Source: Paracoccus sp. (in: a-proteobacteria) (GTDB taxonomy: Bacteria; Pseudomonadota; Alphaproteobacteria; Rhodobacterales; Rhodobacteraceae). Taken from it: a stretch of 64,000 nucleotides of DNA. The translations under genes were made by a program, and so were the position numbers. Below the pieces are notes generated by a model. That model was not told the DNA's origin, did not search any database, and saw nothing but the letters and a program-made list of their open reading frames with translations. The stretch spans positions 35,641 to 99,640 of the forward strand of contig NZ_JAUVVF010000006.1 of assembly GCF_030604785.1 (NCBI RefSeq), read 5' to 3'. Shown in pieces: positions 29,561 through 40,242 of the stretch. The stretch's first letter is position 1. Each line of letters begins with the position of its first letter.

Positions 29561-30404
29561 CACCGTCTTGCGTTGGGGCCTCTACGGCATCCTGTTCCTG
29601 TTCGCGGCCTTCTACCTGATGCCGCTGTTCGTGATGCTGACCACCTCGCTGAAAAGCCTGGAAGAGATCCGCACCGGCAGCCTTCTGGCCCTGCCGCGCG
29701 AGATCACCTTTGCCCCCTGGGCCGAGGCTTGGTCCACCGCCTGCGCGGGCACCCAGTGCGAGGGGCTGCGGCCCTTCTTCTGGAACAGCGTCCTGATGGC
29801 CGTGCCCGCAGTCGCGATCTCGACCGTGGTCGGCGCGCTGAACGGCTATGTCTTCGCGCAGTGGCGGTTCCGGGGCGCGAACCTCTTCTTTGCCGCGATC
29901 CTCTTCGGCTGCTTCATCCCCTTCCAGGTCGTGCTGCTGCCGATGGCGCAGATGCTGGGCCTGATGGGCATCGCGGGGACCATCCCGGGGCTGATCTTCG
30001 TGCATGTCATCTACGGCATCGGCTTCACCACGCTGTTCTTCCGCAACTACTACGTCACCATCCCGCAGGAGCTGGTCCGCGCGGCCAAGGTCGACGGGGC
30101 GGGGTTCTTCCGCATCTTCTGGTCGATCTTCCTGCCGATCTCGCTGCCGATCATCACCGTCTCGGTCATCTGGCAGTTTACGCAGATCTGGAACGACTTC
30201 CTCTTCGGCGTGTCCTTCAGCGGGCCGGGCAGCCAGCCCGTCACCGTGGCGCTGAACAACATCGTCAACTCCACCACCGGCGTCAAAGCCTACAACGTGG
30301 ACATGGCCGCCGCGATCATCGCCGCGCTGCCCACGCTGCTGGTCTATGTCGTCGCCGGCAAGTACTTCATCCGCGGCCTGACCGCCGGCAGCGTCAAGGG
30401 ATAA
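29550..30404 (+). CDS. Carbohydrate ABC transporter permease
   Basis: ELVRAAKVDGAGFFRIFWSIFLPISLPI. Confidence 0.93.
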   Translation: MTSNTVLRWGLYGILFLFAAFYLMPLFVMLTTSLKSLEEIRTGSLLALPREITFAPWAEAWSTACAGTQCEGLRPFFWNSVLMAVPAVAISTVVGALNGYVFAQWRFRGANLFFAAILFGCFIPFQVVLLPMAQMLGLMGIAGTIPGLIFVHVIYGIGFTTLFFRNYYVTIPQELVRAAKVDGAGFFRIFWSIFLPISLPIITVSVIWQFTQIWNDFLFGVSFSGPGSQPVTVALNNIVNSTTGVKAYNVDMAAAIIAALPTLLVYVVAGKYFIRGLTAGSVKG

Positions 30405-30407
30405 GCC

Positions 30408-31514
30408 ATGCCCATCCTGGAAATCGACCACCTGCAGAAAGCCTATGGCGACACCCACATTCTGCACGACATCAACATCGCGATCGAACCGGGCGACTTC
30501 CTGGTCCTGGTCGGCCCTTCGGGCTGCGGCAAGTCAACGCTGCTGAACTGCATCGCGGGTCTTGAGCCGATCACCGGCGGTACGATCCGCATCGCCGACC
30601 GCGACGTGACGGGCGTCTCGCCCAAGGACCGTGACATCGCGATGGTGTTCCAGTCCTACGCGCTTTACCCGACGATGAGCGTGGCGAAGAACATCACCTT
30701 CGGCATGCAGGTGCGCGGCGTCGACAAGGCCACGCAGGAGCGCAAGCTGGCCGAGGTCGCGCGCCAGCTGCAGATCGAGCAGCTGCTGAACCGCAAGCCC
30801 GGCCAGCTGTCGGGCGGCCAGCGCCAGCGCGTCGCCATGGGCCGGGCGCTGGTCCGCGATCCGGCGCTGTTCCTGTTCGACGAGCCGCTGTCGAACCTTG
30901 ACGCGAAACTGCGCGTCTCGATGCGGACCGAGATCAAGAAGCTGCATCAGGATCTGAATGCCAGCATCGTCTACGTGACGCATGACCAGATCGAGGCGAT
31001 GACGCTGGCCACCAAGATCGTGGTGATGAAGGGCGGCGTGATCCAGCAGATCGGCACGCCGGCGGAAATCTACAACAAGCCCGCCAACATGTTCGTCGCC
31101 GATTTCATGGGCAGCCCTGCGATGAACCTGATCCCGGCGCGGGTCCGAGCCGAGGGCGGCCAGACCCGGATCGAGATCGACCGCCCCGGCGATGCGCCGC
31201 TGGTCATCACCGATCCGGTGGCCCGCGACCTGCCGGCCGAGATCGTTCTGGGCGTCCGCCCTGAGGACATCCACGAGGCGACGGGCAACGCGCACCTGCC
31301 CGGCACGGCGCAAGGGGCGGGCGGCGATGTCCTGATCGAGATCGTCGAACCCGCAGGCGCGGATACCTTCGCGGTCACGCATCTCGGCGGCAAGCCGGTG
31401 ACCGCCCGGCTGCGCGCGGAAAGCGCGGTTCAGGCGCGCAAGCCGTTTCCGCTGGCTTTCGACCTCTCGAAAGTGTCGTACTTCTCGCCTAAGGATGGCC
31501 AGAGGCTGAACTGA
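30408..31514 (+). CDS. Sugar ABC transporter ATP-binding protein (UgpC/MalK type)
   Basis: VGPSGCGKSTLLNCIAGLE, LSGGQRQRVAMGRALVRDPALFLFDEPLSNLDAKLR. Confidence 0.95.
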   Translation: MPILEIDHLQKAYGDTHILHDINIAIEPGDFLVLVGPSGCGKSTLLNCIAGLEPITGGTIRIADRDVTGVSPKDRDIAMVFQSYALYPTMSVAKNITFGMQVRGVDKATQERKLAEVARQLQIEQLLNRKPGQLSGGQRQRVAMGRALVRDPALFLFDEPLSNLDAKLRVSMRTEIKKLHQDLNASIVYVTHDQIEAMTLATKIVVMKGGVIQQIGTPAEIYNKPANMFVADFMGSPAMNLIPARVRAEGGQTRIEIDRPGDAPLVITDPVARDLPAEIVLGVRPEDIHEATGNAHLPGTAQGAGGDVLIEIVEPAGADTFAVTHLGGKPVTARLRAESAVQARKPFPLAFDLSKVSYFSPKDGQRLN

Positions 31515-31526
31515 AAGGGACCGGCG

Positions 31527-32462
31527 ATGGCGATGCTACTGGGCGATGTGGGCGGCACCAATGCCCGTCTGGCGATTGCGCGCAACGGCGTGATCGACCA
31601 GACGACGGTGACGCGCTTCAAGGGTGACGACTTCGCCAGCTTTGACGATGTCGTGCGCCGCTTCATGGCGGAACAGCACCAGCCCAACATCTCGTCGCTG
31701 TGCATCGCGGTCGCCGGGCCGGTCAGCGGGGGTCGCGCCTCGCTGACGAACCGCGACTGGTCCTTTGACGAACAGAACCTCGCGCGGCTGACCGATGCCG
31801 ACCATGTGCGGCTGATCAACGATCTGACCGCGCTTGGCTATGCGACCCCCGCGCTGAAGGGCGAGGGCCTATCGGTCCTGCGCCCCGCCCCCGAGGATCG
31901 CGCCCGCAACGGCCAGGCGCTGGTCGTAGGGCTGGGCACGGGCTTCAACGTCTGCGCGGTCCGCGTGCTGCCCGGCGGCGCGATCACCGCGCTGGAGGCC
32001 GAAGAAGGTCACACCCACCTGCCCGCCAACATCATGGCCCGCCTGATCGACCGCGTCGGCGCGGATGCGGCGCAGGGTTTCTTTTCCACCGAAGAGACAT
32101 TCGCGGGCCGTGGCCTGTCGCGCCTGCACGCCGCGATGACCGGCACCGATCCCGTCCGCAGCGAGGATATCGCCGCCGCCGCCGAGGCGGGCGACGCGGC
32201 CGCGAACGAGACCTATGACTTCTTCGCCGAACTGGTCGGACTGCTCTGCCGGGAACTGGCCCTGCGCTTCATGCCGCTGGAGGGGCTGTTCCTTGCGGGC
32301 AGCGTCGGGCGCAGCATCGCAGGGCGGATGGACCGCTTCACCCCGGCCCTGCTGTCCGAGGTCCATATGCGCCACATTCCCGAAAACGCGCCGGTTTTCC
32401 TGATCCGCGACGACATGGCCGCGCTGCATGGCTGTCTGGCCGCGCTGAACCAGCCCGGCTGA
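31527..32462 (+). CDS. glk: Glucokinase
   Basis: LLGDVGGTNARLAIARNG, ALVVGLGTGFNVCAV; after sugar ABC genes. Confidence 0.93.
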   Translation: MAMLLGDVGGTNARLAIARNGVIDQTTVTRFKGDDFASFDDVVRRFMAEQHQPNISSLCIAVAGPVSGGRASLTNRDWSFDEQNLARLTDADHVRLINDLTALGYATPALKGEGLSVLRPAPEDRARNGQALVVGLGTGFNVCAVRVLPGGAITALEAEEGHTHLPANIMARLIDRVGADAAQGFFSTEETFAGRGLSRLHAAMTGTDPVRSEDIAAAAEAGDAAANETYDFFAELVGLLCRELALRFMPLEGLFLAGSVGRSIAGRMDRFTPALLSEVHMRHIPENAPVFLIRDDMAALHGCLAALNQPG

Positions 32463-32570
32463 CGCAACGCAAAGGTTAAGCGACAAGTCGCCTTTTCGCC
32501 GTGGAATTGCTGGATTTCACGGGCTGATCCTGTTTCAATCGGTCCCAAGAACAAAAGGGCGGGCAGGGCG

Positions 32571-34442
32571 ATGCGTCGAATTCTGGGAACTGTGCTGGCG
32601 GTTTCGACCGCGCTGGCGGGCGTGGGCCTTGTGCCGGGCGATGCGCGGGCGCAATCCTCGTGGCCCTTTTCCGGCCTGTTTGGCGGCGACGAGGAAGGCC
32701 CCGTCGCTCTGGACATCACCGTGGCCGGGGGCGAGGCGGGGCTGGAACGCGCCTTCCGCAACACCTCCCTGATCGCTGCGGCCTTGGCCGAGGACCGGAT
32801 CTCGGGCCAAGATATCCTTGCGGCGGCGCGGGCGGATTACGCGCGCATCCTGGGCGTCCTTTATGACGAGGGCTATTATGCGGGCGAAATCAGCATCACC
32901 GTGGACGGCATCGAGGCCGCCGAGGTCGCGCCCCTTGATGCGCCCGATCTGGTGCGCCGTGCGGTGATCGCCGTCGATCCCGGCCCGCGCTTCCGCTTTT
33001 CGCGAGCCCAGGTCGCGCCGGTCGCGCCGGGCAGCGACATTCCCGACGGCTATGCGGCGGGCGAGGTGGCCGGAACCGGCACGATCCGCCGCGCGGCGGT
33101 CGCGGGTGTCGATGGCTGGCGCAGCGCGGGCCATGCCAAGGCCGATATCGCGGGCCAGGAGATCACGGCCGAACATGACACCAGCACCGTCGACAGCCGC
33201 ATCGCGCTGGAGCCCGGCCCCGCCGTGCGCTTCGGCCAGATGCGCGTCAGCGGCAACCAGCGCCTGAACGAACGCCGCCTGCGCAAGATCGCGGGCTATC
33301 CCGAGGGCGAACGCTTCGACCCCGACGATCTGGACACCATCCGCAGCCGCCTGCGCCGCACGGGCATCTTTTCCGCCATCACCCTGACCGAGGCCGACGA
33401 CCTGCGGCAGGGCAACATCCTCGACGTGGATCTGACGGTCGTCGAACAGCGCCCCCGCCGCATCGGCGCGGGTTTCGAGATCTCGAACACGGACGGGGTG
33501 CTGGTCTCGGCCTACTGGATGCACCGCAACCTGCTGGGAGGGGGCGAAAGGCTGCGGATCGACGGGCGGATCAAGGATATCGGCTCGACCACAAGCGATC
33601 GCGATGACGAGCTGACCCTGCGGATCGACCGGCCGGCCACCATCACGGCGGACACGACCGGCTATGTCGAGACCTCGATCTCGCGCATGCGCGAAGAGGA
33701 TTACAGCGAGGACAGCGCCAGCCAGTCCCTGGGCTTCAGCCATATCTTCAGCGACCGGCTGACGGCGGACATCGCCGCGCAATACCGCATCAGCCGGGTC
33801 TTCGACGCCAACGGCCGTACGAATTTCCGCGTCCTGGCGCTGCCCTCGGATGTCGTATGGGACCGCCGGGACGAGCCGAACAACGCAAGGCGCGGCACCT
33901 GGCTCAGCGCCGAGATCATGCCGTTCTACGGCTTTGACGAGACCGATTCGGGTCTGCGCGCGCTTGGCGAGGGGCGCGCCTATGTCTCGTTCGGCGAGAA
34001 CGATCGCTTCACGCTGGCCACGCGGGGGCGGCTGGGCAGCATCTTCGGCAGCGATATCCGCCGCACGCCGCGCGGCTTCCTGTTCTATTCGGGCGGCGGG
34101 GGCTCGGTCCGGGGGCAGCCCTATCAGAGCCTTGGCGCCGACGTCATCACCACCGGCACAGAGGGCCAGAACATCCGCACAGGCGGCATGAGCCTGGCAA
34201 ACGCCACTGCTGAACTGCGCTTTCAGGTGCGCGACCGGATCGGGCTGGTCGCCTTTGCCGATTACGGGCGCGTCTGGTCCGAAGGCGGCTTCGAGGGCAT
34301 CAACCGCGACCATGCCGGCGCGGGGATCGGCGTGCGCTACGACACGCCGATCGGGCCGCTGCGTCTTGATGTGGCCGGGCCGGTCGCGGGCGACACGGGC
34401 AGCGGCGTGCAACTTTACCTCGGATTAGGGCAGGCTTTCTGA
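32571..34442 (+). CDS. tamA: TamA-like BamA/Omp85 family outer membrane protein
   Basis: POTRA-like N-terminus, GGGGSVRGQPYQSLG surface loop, C-terminal barrel strand; followed by tamB. Confidence 0.92.
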   Translation: MRRILGTVLAVSTALAGVGLVPGDARAQSSWPFSGLFGGDEEGPVALDITVAGGEAGLERAFRNTSLIAAALAEDRISGQDILAAARADYARILGVLYDEGYYAGEISITVDGIEAAEVAPLDAPDLVRRAVIAVDPGPRFRFSRAQVAPVAPGSDIPDGYAAGEVAGTGTIRRAAVAGVDGWRSAGHAKADIAGQEITAEHDTSTVDSRIALEPGPAVRFGQMRVSGNQRLNERRLRKIAGYPEGERFDPDDLDTIRSRLRRTGIFSAITLTEADDLRQGNILDVDLTVVEQRPRRIGAGFEISNTDGVLVSAYWMHRNLLGGGERLRIDGRIKDIGSTTSDRDDELTLRIDRPATITADTTGYVETSISRMREEDYSEDSASQSLGFSHIFSDRLTADIAAQYRISRVFDANGRTNFRVLALPSDVVWDRRDEPNNARRGTWLSAEIMPFYGFDETDSGLRALGEGRAYVSFGENDRFTLATRGRLGSIFGSDIRRTPRGFLFYSGGGGSVRGQPYQSLGADVITTGTEGQNIRTGGMSLANATAELRFQVRDRIGLVAFADYGRVWSEGGFEGINRDHAGAGIGVRYDTPIGPLRLDVAGPVAGDTGSGVQLYLGLGQAF

Positions 34443-37400
34443 TGCGGCGCTTGTGGATATTCGTCTTCGCCCTGTTCTTCCCGCTGGCCGTCCTGGCGCA
34501 GAGCGCGGCCGAACTCTCCGCCGAGATCGAGGATGATCGCGGCTTTCTGACCGGGCTTCTGGAACGCAGCCTGTCAGGCGCAGGCCGGACCGTGGTGATC
34601 GAGGGCTTCCAGGGCGCCCTGTCGTCCCGCGCGACCTTCACCGAGATGCGGATCGCCGACGAGGACGGCGTCTGGCTGACGCTGCGCGACGGGGCGATCC
34701 AGTGGAACCGCAGCGCCCTGCTGCGCCGCCGGATCGAGATCGCCGAACTGACCGCGCGCGAGATCATCCTGCCCCGCCTGCCCGAGGCGCAGGAAAGTGC
34801 CGTCCAAGCCGAGGTTCCGGTCTTTGCCCTGCCCGAACTGCCCGTGGCGGTGAACATCGAGCAGATCCGTGCCGAGCGCGTCACCCTGGGCGAGCCGGTG
34901 ATTGGGGTCGAGGCCGCCTTGCGGATCGACGGGGCCATGAGCCTTGACGGAGGCGAGGGCGAGACGCAGCTGAACGTCACCCGGCTAGACGGGGTGCGCG
35001 GCGAATTCGTGCTGGACAGCGCCTTTTCCAACGAGACGCGCATCCTGCGGCTGAACCTCGCGCTGGACGAGGCTGCGAATGGCATCCTGGCGAACCTGAT
35101 CGACCTTTACGAACGCCCCGCCCTGACCGCGCAGATCAGCGGCGAGGGGCCCTTGTCGGATTTCGCCGCCGATATTCGGCTGGCCACCAACGGCCAGCCC
35201 CGGATCACCGGCCGGATCAGCGCCAATGAACGCCCCGACGAGACCGGCACCCCCGGCACCGCGTTCTCGGTGCAGATCGGGGGCGACGTCGCCTCGCTTC
35301 TGCGTCCGCAGGATCGCGTGTTCTTCGGCCGCGACACGCGGCTGCTGGCCGAGGGCTGGCGCGCCGAGACGGGCCGGATCGAGCTGCCGCAGCTGAGCCT
35401 TCAGACCGAGGCGCTGAGCCTGACCGGATCGCTTTCGACGAACGACCAGAACGCGCCGCAGCTTGCGGAATTGCAGATCCTTCTGGGCCGCGACGCGAAT
35501 GCGCCGGTCCTGCCGGTTCCCCTGCCCTTTGCCGATGCCGGCACGACGGTCGATTCCGGGCGGCTGCAATTGTCCTATGATGCGGCCGAGGGTCAGGGCT
35601 GGACCCTGACCGGGCGGGTCGGCCAAGTCGACCGGGGCGATCTGATGATCGGCCAGCTTCTGCTGGATGGCGGGGGCGAGATCGTGCTGGATGACGGCGC
35701 CCTCGTCGAGGTCACGGGCGGGCTGTCCTTTGGTGCGGCGGGGCTGGTCTTTGCCGATGCCGGACTGGCCCAGGCGGTGGGCGACGAGGTGCGGGGCCGG
35801 GCCGGGTTCAACTTTACCCCCGGCAACGTGCTGGACGTCTATGACGTGCGTCTGGACGGGGCCGATTTCGGCGTGAACGGCGACTTCCTTGTCGCGGGTC
35901 TGGCCAGCGGCATAACGCTGTCGGTCGATGTCACTGCGCGCCACCAGGATCTGTCGCGGCTGTCGCTGCTGGCCGACCGCGACCTGACCGGCAGCGCCGA
36001 GGCAGAGCTGAACGGCTATTACATCGTGCTGAACCGGGCCTTTGACCTGGATGCGCGCATCACCGCGACCGATCTGACGCTGGACCAGCCGCAGCTTGAC
36101 CGCCTGCTGGGCGGCGGCTCGGATATCGTGGTCGAGATCAGGCGCGACGAGACCGGGATCGAGGTCGAGGAAATCAGCCTGTCCGCCGCCCGCGTCACGC
36201 TGGACGCATCGGGGCGGATCGACAGCCTGTCCAGCGATCTGGTCGCCCAGATCTCGATGCCCTCGCTGGCCGAGGCCGATCCCGATTTCGGCGGCAGCCT
36301 GATGGCCGAGGCGCGGCTGAACGGCCCAAGCGGCCAGCGCCGCCTGACCGTCTCCGGCGAGACGATGGATCTGCGCATCGGGATCGACGCCGTGGACCGC
36401 GCGCTGGCCGGCATGACGAACCTGACGCTGATCGCGGGCCAGACGCCGGACGGCTATCAGCTGGACAGCTTCCGCTTCGCCAATCCGCAGATCACCGCCT
36501 CGGGCGAGGGGGTATTTGCCGAGGGCGCGCTGGACGCGACGGCCGATATCGCGCTGCCCAGCCTGTCGGCGCTGGACCCGCGCTGGAGCGGCGCGCTGAC
36601 GGCCCGCGCCCGCCTGACCGAAGAGGAAGGCCGCCGCATCATCGACCTGACCGGCGAGGGCACCGACCTGTCGCTTGGGCAGGGCAATGTCGACGGCGCG
36701 CTGACCGGGCGCACCGACCTGCGCGTTCTGGCCGATCAGGCCGAGGGCGTGGTGACGCTGCGCGATGTCCGCATCACGAACGACCAGCTGCGCGCCACGG
36801 CCTCGGGGTCGATTGGCGAGGGGGTGACGGATCTGGTGGCCGATCTTCAGCTGGACACGCTGGCGCCCTTTGGCCCGGGCTGGCGCGGATCGCTTGCCGC
36901 ATCTGGCAGTTTCCGCGAGGCCGGCGACGGGATGCGGCAGCTCAGTCTGCAGGGCACCGGGCGCGATCTGGCGCTTGGACAGGCGCAGGTCGATGGCGCG
37001 CTGGCCGGCGAGACGCAGCTGACGCTGGAGGCGACCGAGGCCGAGGGCGTGCTGTCGATCCAGACCGCACGGATCAGCAATCCCCGGCTTCAGGTCGATG
37101 CGACAGGGCAGCTTGGCGACGGCGCGACCGATCTGGCCGCGACCATCGCGGCGGGCGATCTGCGCTTTCTGGGCAACGGCATCGCGGGCGCGCTTCAGGC
37201 GCAGGCGCGTGTGCTGGATCAGGGCGGGCAGCGCCTGATCACCGCCAACGGCAATGCCAGCGGCCTGCGCGTCGGACAGCCGCGCGTTGATCCCGTTCTG
37301 GCGGGGCAGACGGTTTTTGACCTGGCCGCCACGCAGGATGCGGCAGGTGTCAGCCTGCAACGGTTGCAGCTCCGCAACCCGCAGGTGACGGTCGAGGCCA

Positions 37401-38923
37401 GCGGCGATCCGGCCACGGGACTGCTGGTGGACGGGCGGCTTGCCAATCTGGGGCTGATCGTTCCGGAATTTCCCGGCCCCGCCACCCTGCGCGGCACCTT
37501 GCGCGAGGATGGGGCCAATCTGGTCATGGACCTTAACGCCACCGCGCCGGGCAGCGTGGAGCTGCGGATCGCGGGCGTGGCGGCGCGCAACGGGCAATCG
37601 GCCGATCTGGCCATCACAGGCAGCGCCGATTCCGCCTTGGCCAATACCGCGCTGCGGACCCGCAGCCTGTCGGGCCCGCTGGCGATCAACCTGCGCCTTG
37701 CCGGTCCCCTGGCGCTGCAATCGCTGTCGGGGCAGGTCGCGCTGTCGCAGGGGCAATTGTCCGATCCGGGGCTGGGCATCCGGCTTGAGGGGATCAATCT
37801 GGTCGCGGCCTTCCAGAACGGCCAGCTTCGGCTGGACGGGGGCGGCGGCTTCGCAGCGGGGGGCAGCATCGCGGTGTCCGGCCCCGTCGATCTTCAGGGC
37901 GGCTCGCTGGATCTGGCGGTCAGCCTGAACCAGGCGGTGCTGCGCGATCCGAACCTCTACGAGACGCGTCTGGACGGGACGGTCCGCATCTCGGGCAACC
38001 TGGCGGCGGGGCCGCTGGTCTCGGGGCGGATCATCCTGGACGAGACCGAGATCCGCATCCCCTCGACCGGGCTTGGCGGCGCGCGGGGCATTCCCGACAT
38101 CCGCCATGTCGGCAACCAGCGTCCCCCGGTGCGCGCCACGCGCGCCCGCGCGGGGCTGGAGGGCTATCCCAGCCCGGCCGCCGCGGCCGCGGGGCTGGCG
38201 GGTCCACCTGCGGTTCCGGCGCGCAATCCGCCGCGTCTCAACCTGTCCATCGAGGCGCCGAACCGCGTCTTTGTGCGCGGTCGCGGCGTCGATGCCGAAC
38301 TGGGCGGGGCCTTCCTGGTGCAGGGCACGTCGCGCAATGTCGTACCGATCGGCAATCTGGAACTGATCCGGGGCCGTGTCGATCTGCTGGGCAACCGCTT
38401 CAACCTGACCGAGGGGCTGATCGAATTGCAGGGCAGCCTGATCCCGGTGATCCGCCTTGTGGCCGAGACGCAGCGCGACGGCATCACCACCCGCATCGTG
38501 ATCGACGGAGAGTTGCGCGAACCCGATATCCGCTTCGAATCCTCGCCCGAACTGCCCGAGGAGGAGGTGCTGTCCCAGCTTCTGTTCGGGCGGGGCCTCG
38601 ACACGATCACGCCCCTTCAGGCGGCGCAGCTGGCCAATGCGGTCGCGGTGCTGGCCGGACGGGGCGGGGCGGGGATCATCGGCAATCTGCGTGACAGCGC
38701 GGGGCTGGACGATCTGGACCTGACGACCGATGCCGACGGCAATGTCGAATTGCGCGCGGGCCGCTACCTGACTGAGAACGTCTATACCGACGTCTCGGTC
38801 GGAGAGAGCGGTCGCAGCACGATCAACCTGAACCTCGACATCACGCAGAGCCTGCGGGCGCGGGGTTCGGTCGGCAGCGACGGCAGCAGCAGCCTCGGCG
38901 TGTTCTTCGAGCGCGATTACTGA
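34442..38923 (+). CDS. tamB: TamB-like translocation and assembly module protein
   Basis: 1493 aa, repetitive beta-strand-rich region, C-terminal VLSQLLFGRGLDTITPLQAAQLANAVAVLAG typical of DUF490/TamB. Confidence 0.95.
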   Translation: MRRLWIFVFALFFPLAVLAQSAAELSAEIEDDRGFLTGLLERSLSGAGRTVVIEGFQGALSSRATFTEMRIADEDGVWLTLRDGAIQWNRSALLRRRIEIAELTAREIILPRLPEAQESAVQAEVPVFALPELPVAVNIEQIRAERVTLGEPVIGVEAALRIDGAMSLDGGEGETQLNVTRLDGVRGEFVLDSAFSNETRILRLNLALDEAANGILANLIDLYERPALTAQISGEGPLSDFAADIRLATNGQPRITGRISANERPDETGTPGTAFSVQIGGDVASLLRPQDRVFFGRDTRLLAEGWRAETGRIELPQLSLQTEALSLTGSLSTNDQNAPQLAELQILLGRDANAPVLPVPLPFADAGTTVDSGRLQLSYDAAEGQGWTLTGRVGQVDRGDLMIGQLLLDGGGEIVLDDGALVEVTGGLSFGAAGLVFADAGLAQAVGDEVRGRAGFNFTPGNVLDVYDVRLDGADFGVNGDFLVAGLASGITLSVDVTARHQDLSRLSLLADRDLTGSAEAELNGYYIVLNRAFDLDARITATDLTLDQPQLDRLLGGGSDIVVEIRRDETGIEVEEISLSAARVTLDASGRIDSLSSDLVAQISMPSLAEADPDFGGSLMAEARLNGPSGQRRLTVSGETMDLRIGIDAVDRALAGMTNLTLIAGQTPDGYQLDSFRFANPQITASGEGVFAEGALDATADIALPSLSALDPRWSGALTARARLTEEEGRRIIDLTGEGTDLSLGQGNVDGALTGRTDLRVLADQAEGVVTLRDVRITNDQLRATASGSIGEGVTDLVADLQLDTLAPFGPGWRGSLAASGSFREAGDGMRQLSLQGTGRDLALGQAQVDGALAGETQLTLEATEAEGVLSIQTARISNPRLQVDATGQLGDGATDLAATIAAGDLRFLGNGIAGALQAQARVLDQGGQRLITANGNASGLRVGQPRVDPVLAGQTVFDLAATQDAAGVSLQRLQLRNPQVTVEASGDPATGLLVDGRLANLGLIVPEFPGPATLRGTLREDGANLVMDLNATAPGSVELRIAGVAARNGQSADLAITGSADSALANTALRTRSLSGPLAINLRLAGPLALQSLSGQVALSQGQLSDPGLGIRLEGINLVAAFQNGQLRLDGGGGFAAGGSIAVSGPVDLQGGSLDLAVSLNQAVLRDPNLYETRLDGTVRISGNLAAGPLVSGRIILDETEIRIPSTGLGGARGIPDIRHVGNQRPPVRATRARAGLEGYPSPAAAAAGLAGPPAVPARNPPRLNLSIEAPNRVFVRGRGVDAELGGAFLVQGTSRNVVPIGNLELIRGRVDLLGNRFNLTEGLIELQGSLIPVIRLVAETQRDGITTRIVIDGELREPDIRFESSPELPEEEVLSQLLFGRGLDTITPLQAAQLANAVAVLAGRGGAGIIGNLRDSAGLDDLDLTTDADGNVELRAGRYLTENVYTDVSVGESGRSTINLNLDITQSLRARGSVGSDGSSSLGVFFERDY

Positions 38924-40242
38924 TCGCGATAGGGCGCGACCAGCGCGCCCAGATCGACACGCGCGCGCAGCCGCGCCAGCAGCAGGTAAAGCCCGCCGAA
39001 CTTGCGGTGCAGGAACAGGATCTCGGGCGGGGGCATCTCGGCCCGGTCGCGGCGTTGGGTGATCTCCATCACCATTTCGGCGATGCGCTGCGGGATGTCG
39101 GTCCCGGCCAGGTCGAACAGGCCCTGCCGGCGCAAGGGGCCGAAGGCCAGTTCCATCATGTCCAGCAGCAGCGCCTTGTGCGCGGGCTGGGTATCCTCGC
39201 GGAAATAGCCGATGGCGATGGCGGCCTCGTCGATGGCCTTGCGGTCATCCTCCAAGGCGGCGCGCAGCAGGCGGCGATATTGCGGACCGACATGGTCCGA
39301 AAAGCTGCGCGTCGCCCCGAAATCCAGCAACACCACCCGGCGGCTGTCCGGTTGCCAGCGGTAATTGGCGAAATTCGGATCGGTCTGCATCAGGTTGAAG
39401 CTGAACAATTCCTCAAGCACCAGACGGGCCAGCGCATGGGCGGCGCGGTCGCGGACGGGTTGATCCTCGTCGGCCAACGTCTCGATGGGGCGGCTTTCGA
39501 TGAAATCCATCGCCAGCACGTCGCTGCGGGTGAATTCCGGGTCGGGCCGGGGCAGCAGGAATTCGGGCCGCCCGGCCAGCGCCTCGGCGTAGCGCAGCAT
39601 CTGGCGGGCCTCGTGTTCGTAATCGGCCTCGGCCTTCAGCTGGGCGCGGGCCTCGTCCAGCAGGGGCGGCAGGTCGATCCCCTTGGGCAGCAGGCCCGGC
39701 ATCCGCAGCAGCAGCGCAAGGTTGTCGATGTCGCTGTCGATGCTGTCGCGGACGCCCGGATATTGCACCTTGATCGCGAGATCGCGCCCGTCCTTCGTCT
39801 GCGCGCGGTGCACCTGCCCGATCGAGGCCGAGGCGATGGGCCGCGTCTGGAACCGCTGGAAGCGCGGCAGCCAGCCCTCGCCCCAGGCGCGGTCAAGCTG
39901 GACGCGCAGCTGGCGCGGCGGCATCGGCTCGGCATCGGCGCGCAGCCGCGACAGGATCTGCGTCAGTTCGGGCGGCAGGAAATCGCCCGCGTCCATCGAC
40001 AGAAGCTGCCCCATCTTCATCACCGCGCCCCGCATCCGCGACAGCTGGTCGGCCAGCCGCATCGCATTGGCGGGCGTCATCAGCAGATCCTGTGCGCGCG
40101 GTCGTTCGCCCTGCGCCAGCCGCGCGACGCCCGAGGCCAGCGCCCTGCCCCCGATCCCGCCGGCCAGCGCGCCCATCCGCAAGGCCCGCGACAGCCGCCC
40201 CGAGGGCACGGCGCGGCCCTTGTAGTCGTCATCGCCGCTCAT
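38917..40242 (-). CDS. ABC1/UbiB (AarF) family atypical kinase
   Basis: KxGQ motif RGAVMKMGQLLSMDAGDFLPPEL, IGQVHRAQTKDGRDLAIKVQYPGV; start set at MSGDDDYKG. Confidence 0.92.
   Translation of the reverse strand: MSGDDDYKGRAVPSGRLSRALRMGALAGGIGGRALASGVARLAQGERPRAQDLLMTPANAMRLADQLSRMRGAVMKMGQLLSMDAGDFLPPELTQILSRLRADAEPMPPRQLRVQLDRAWGEGWLPRFQRFQTRPIASASIGQVHRAQTKDGRDLAIKVQYPGVRDSIDSDIDNLALLLRMPGLLPKGIDLPPLLDEARAQLKAEADYEHEARQMLRYAEALAGRPEFLLPRPDPEFTRSDVLAMDFIESRPIETLADEDQPVRDRAAHALARLVLEELFSFNLMQTDPNFANYRWQPDSRRVVLLDFGATRSFSDHVGPQYRRLLRAALEDDRKAIDEAAIAIGYFREDTQPAHKALLLDMMELAFGPLRRQGLFDLAGTDIPQRIAEMVMEITQRRDRAEMPPPEILFLHRKFGGLYLLLARLRARVDLGALVAPYRDQ

Noticed and set aside
34985-38107. 1040-aa ORF antisense to tamB
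   Set aside because: Shadow ORF: in GC-rich DNA the opposite frame lacks stops; Arg/Gln/Ala-rich, no recognisable domains, and tamB coding evidence is strong.
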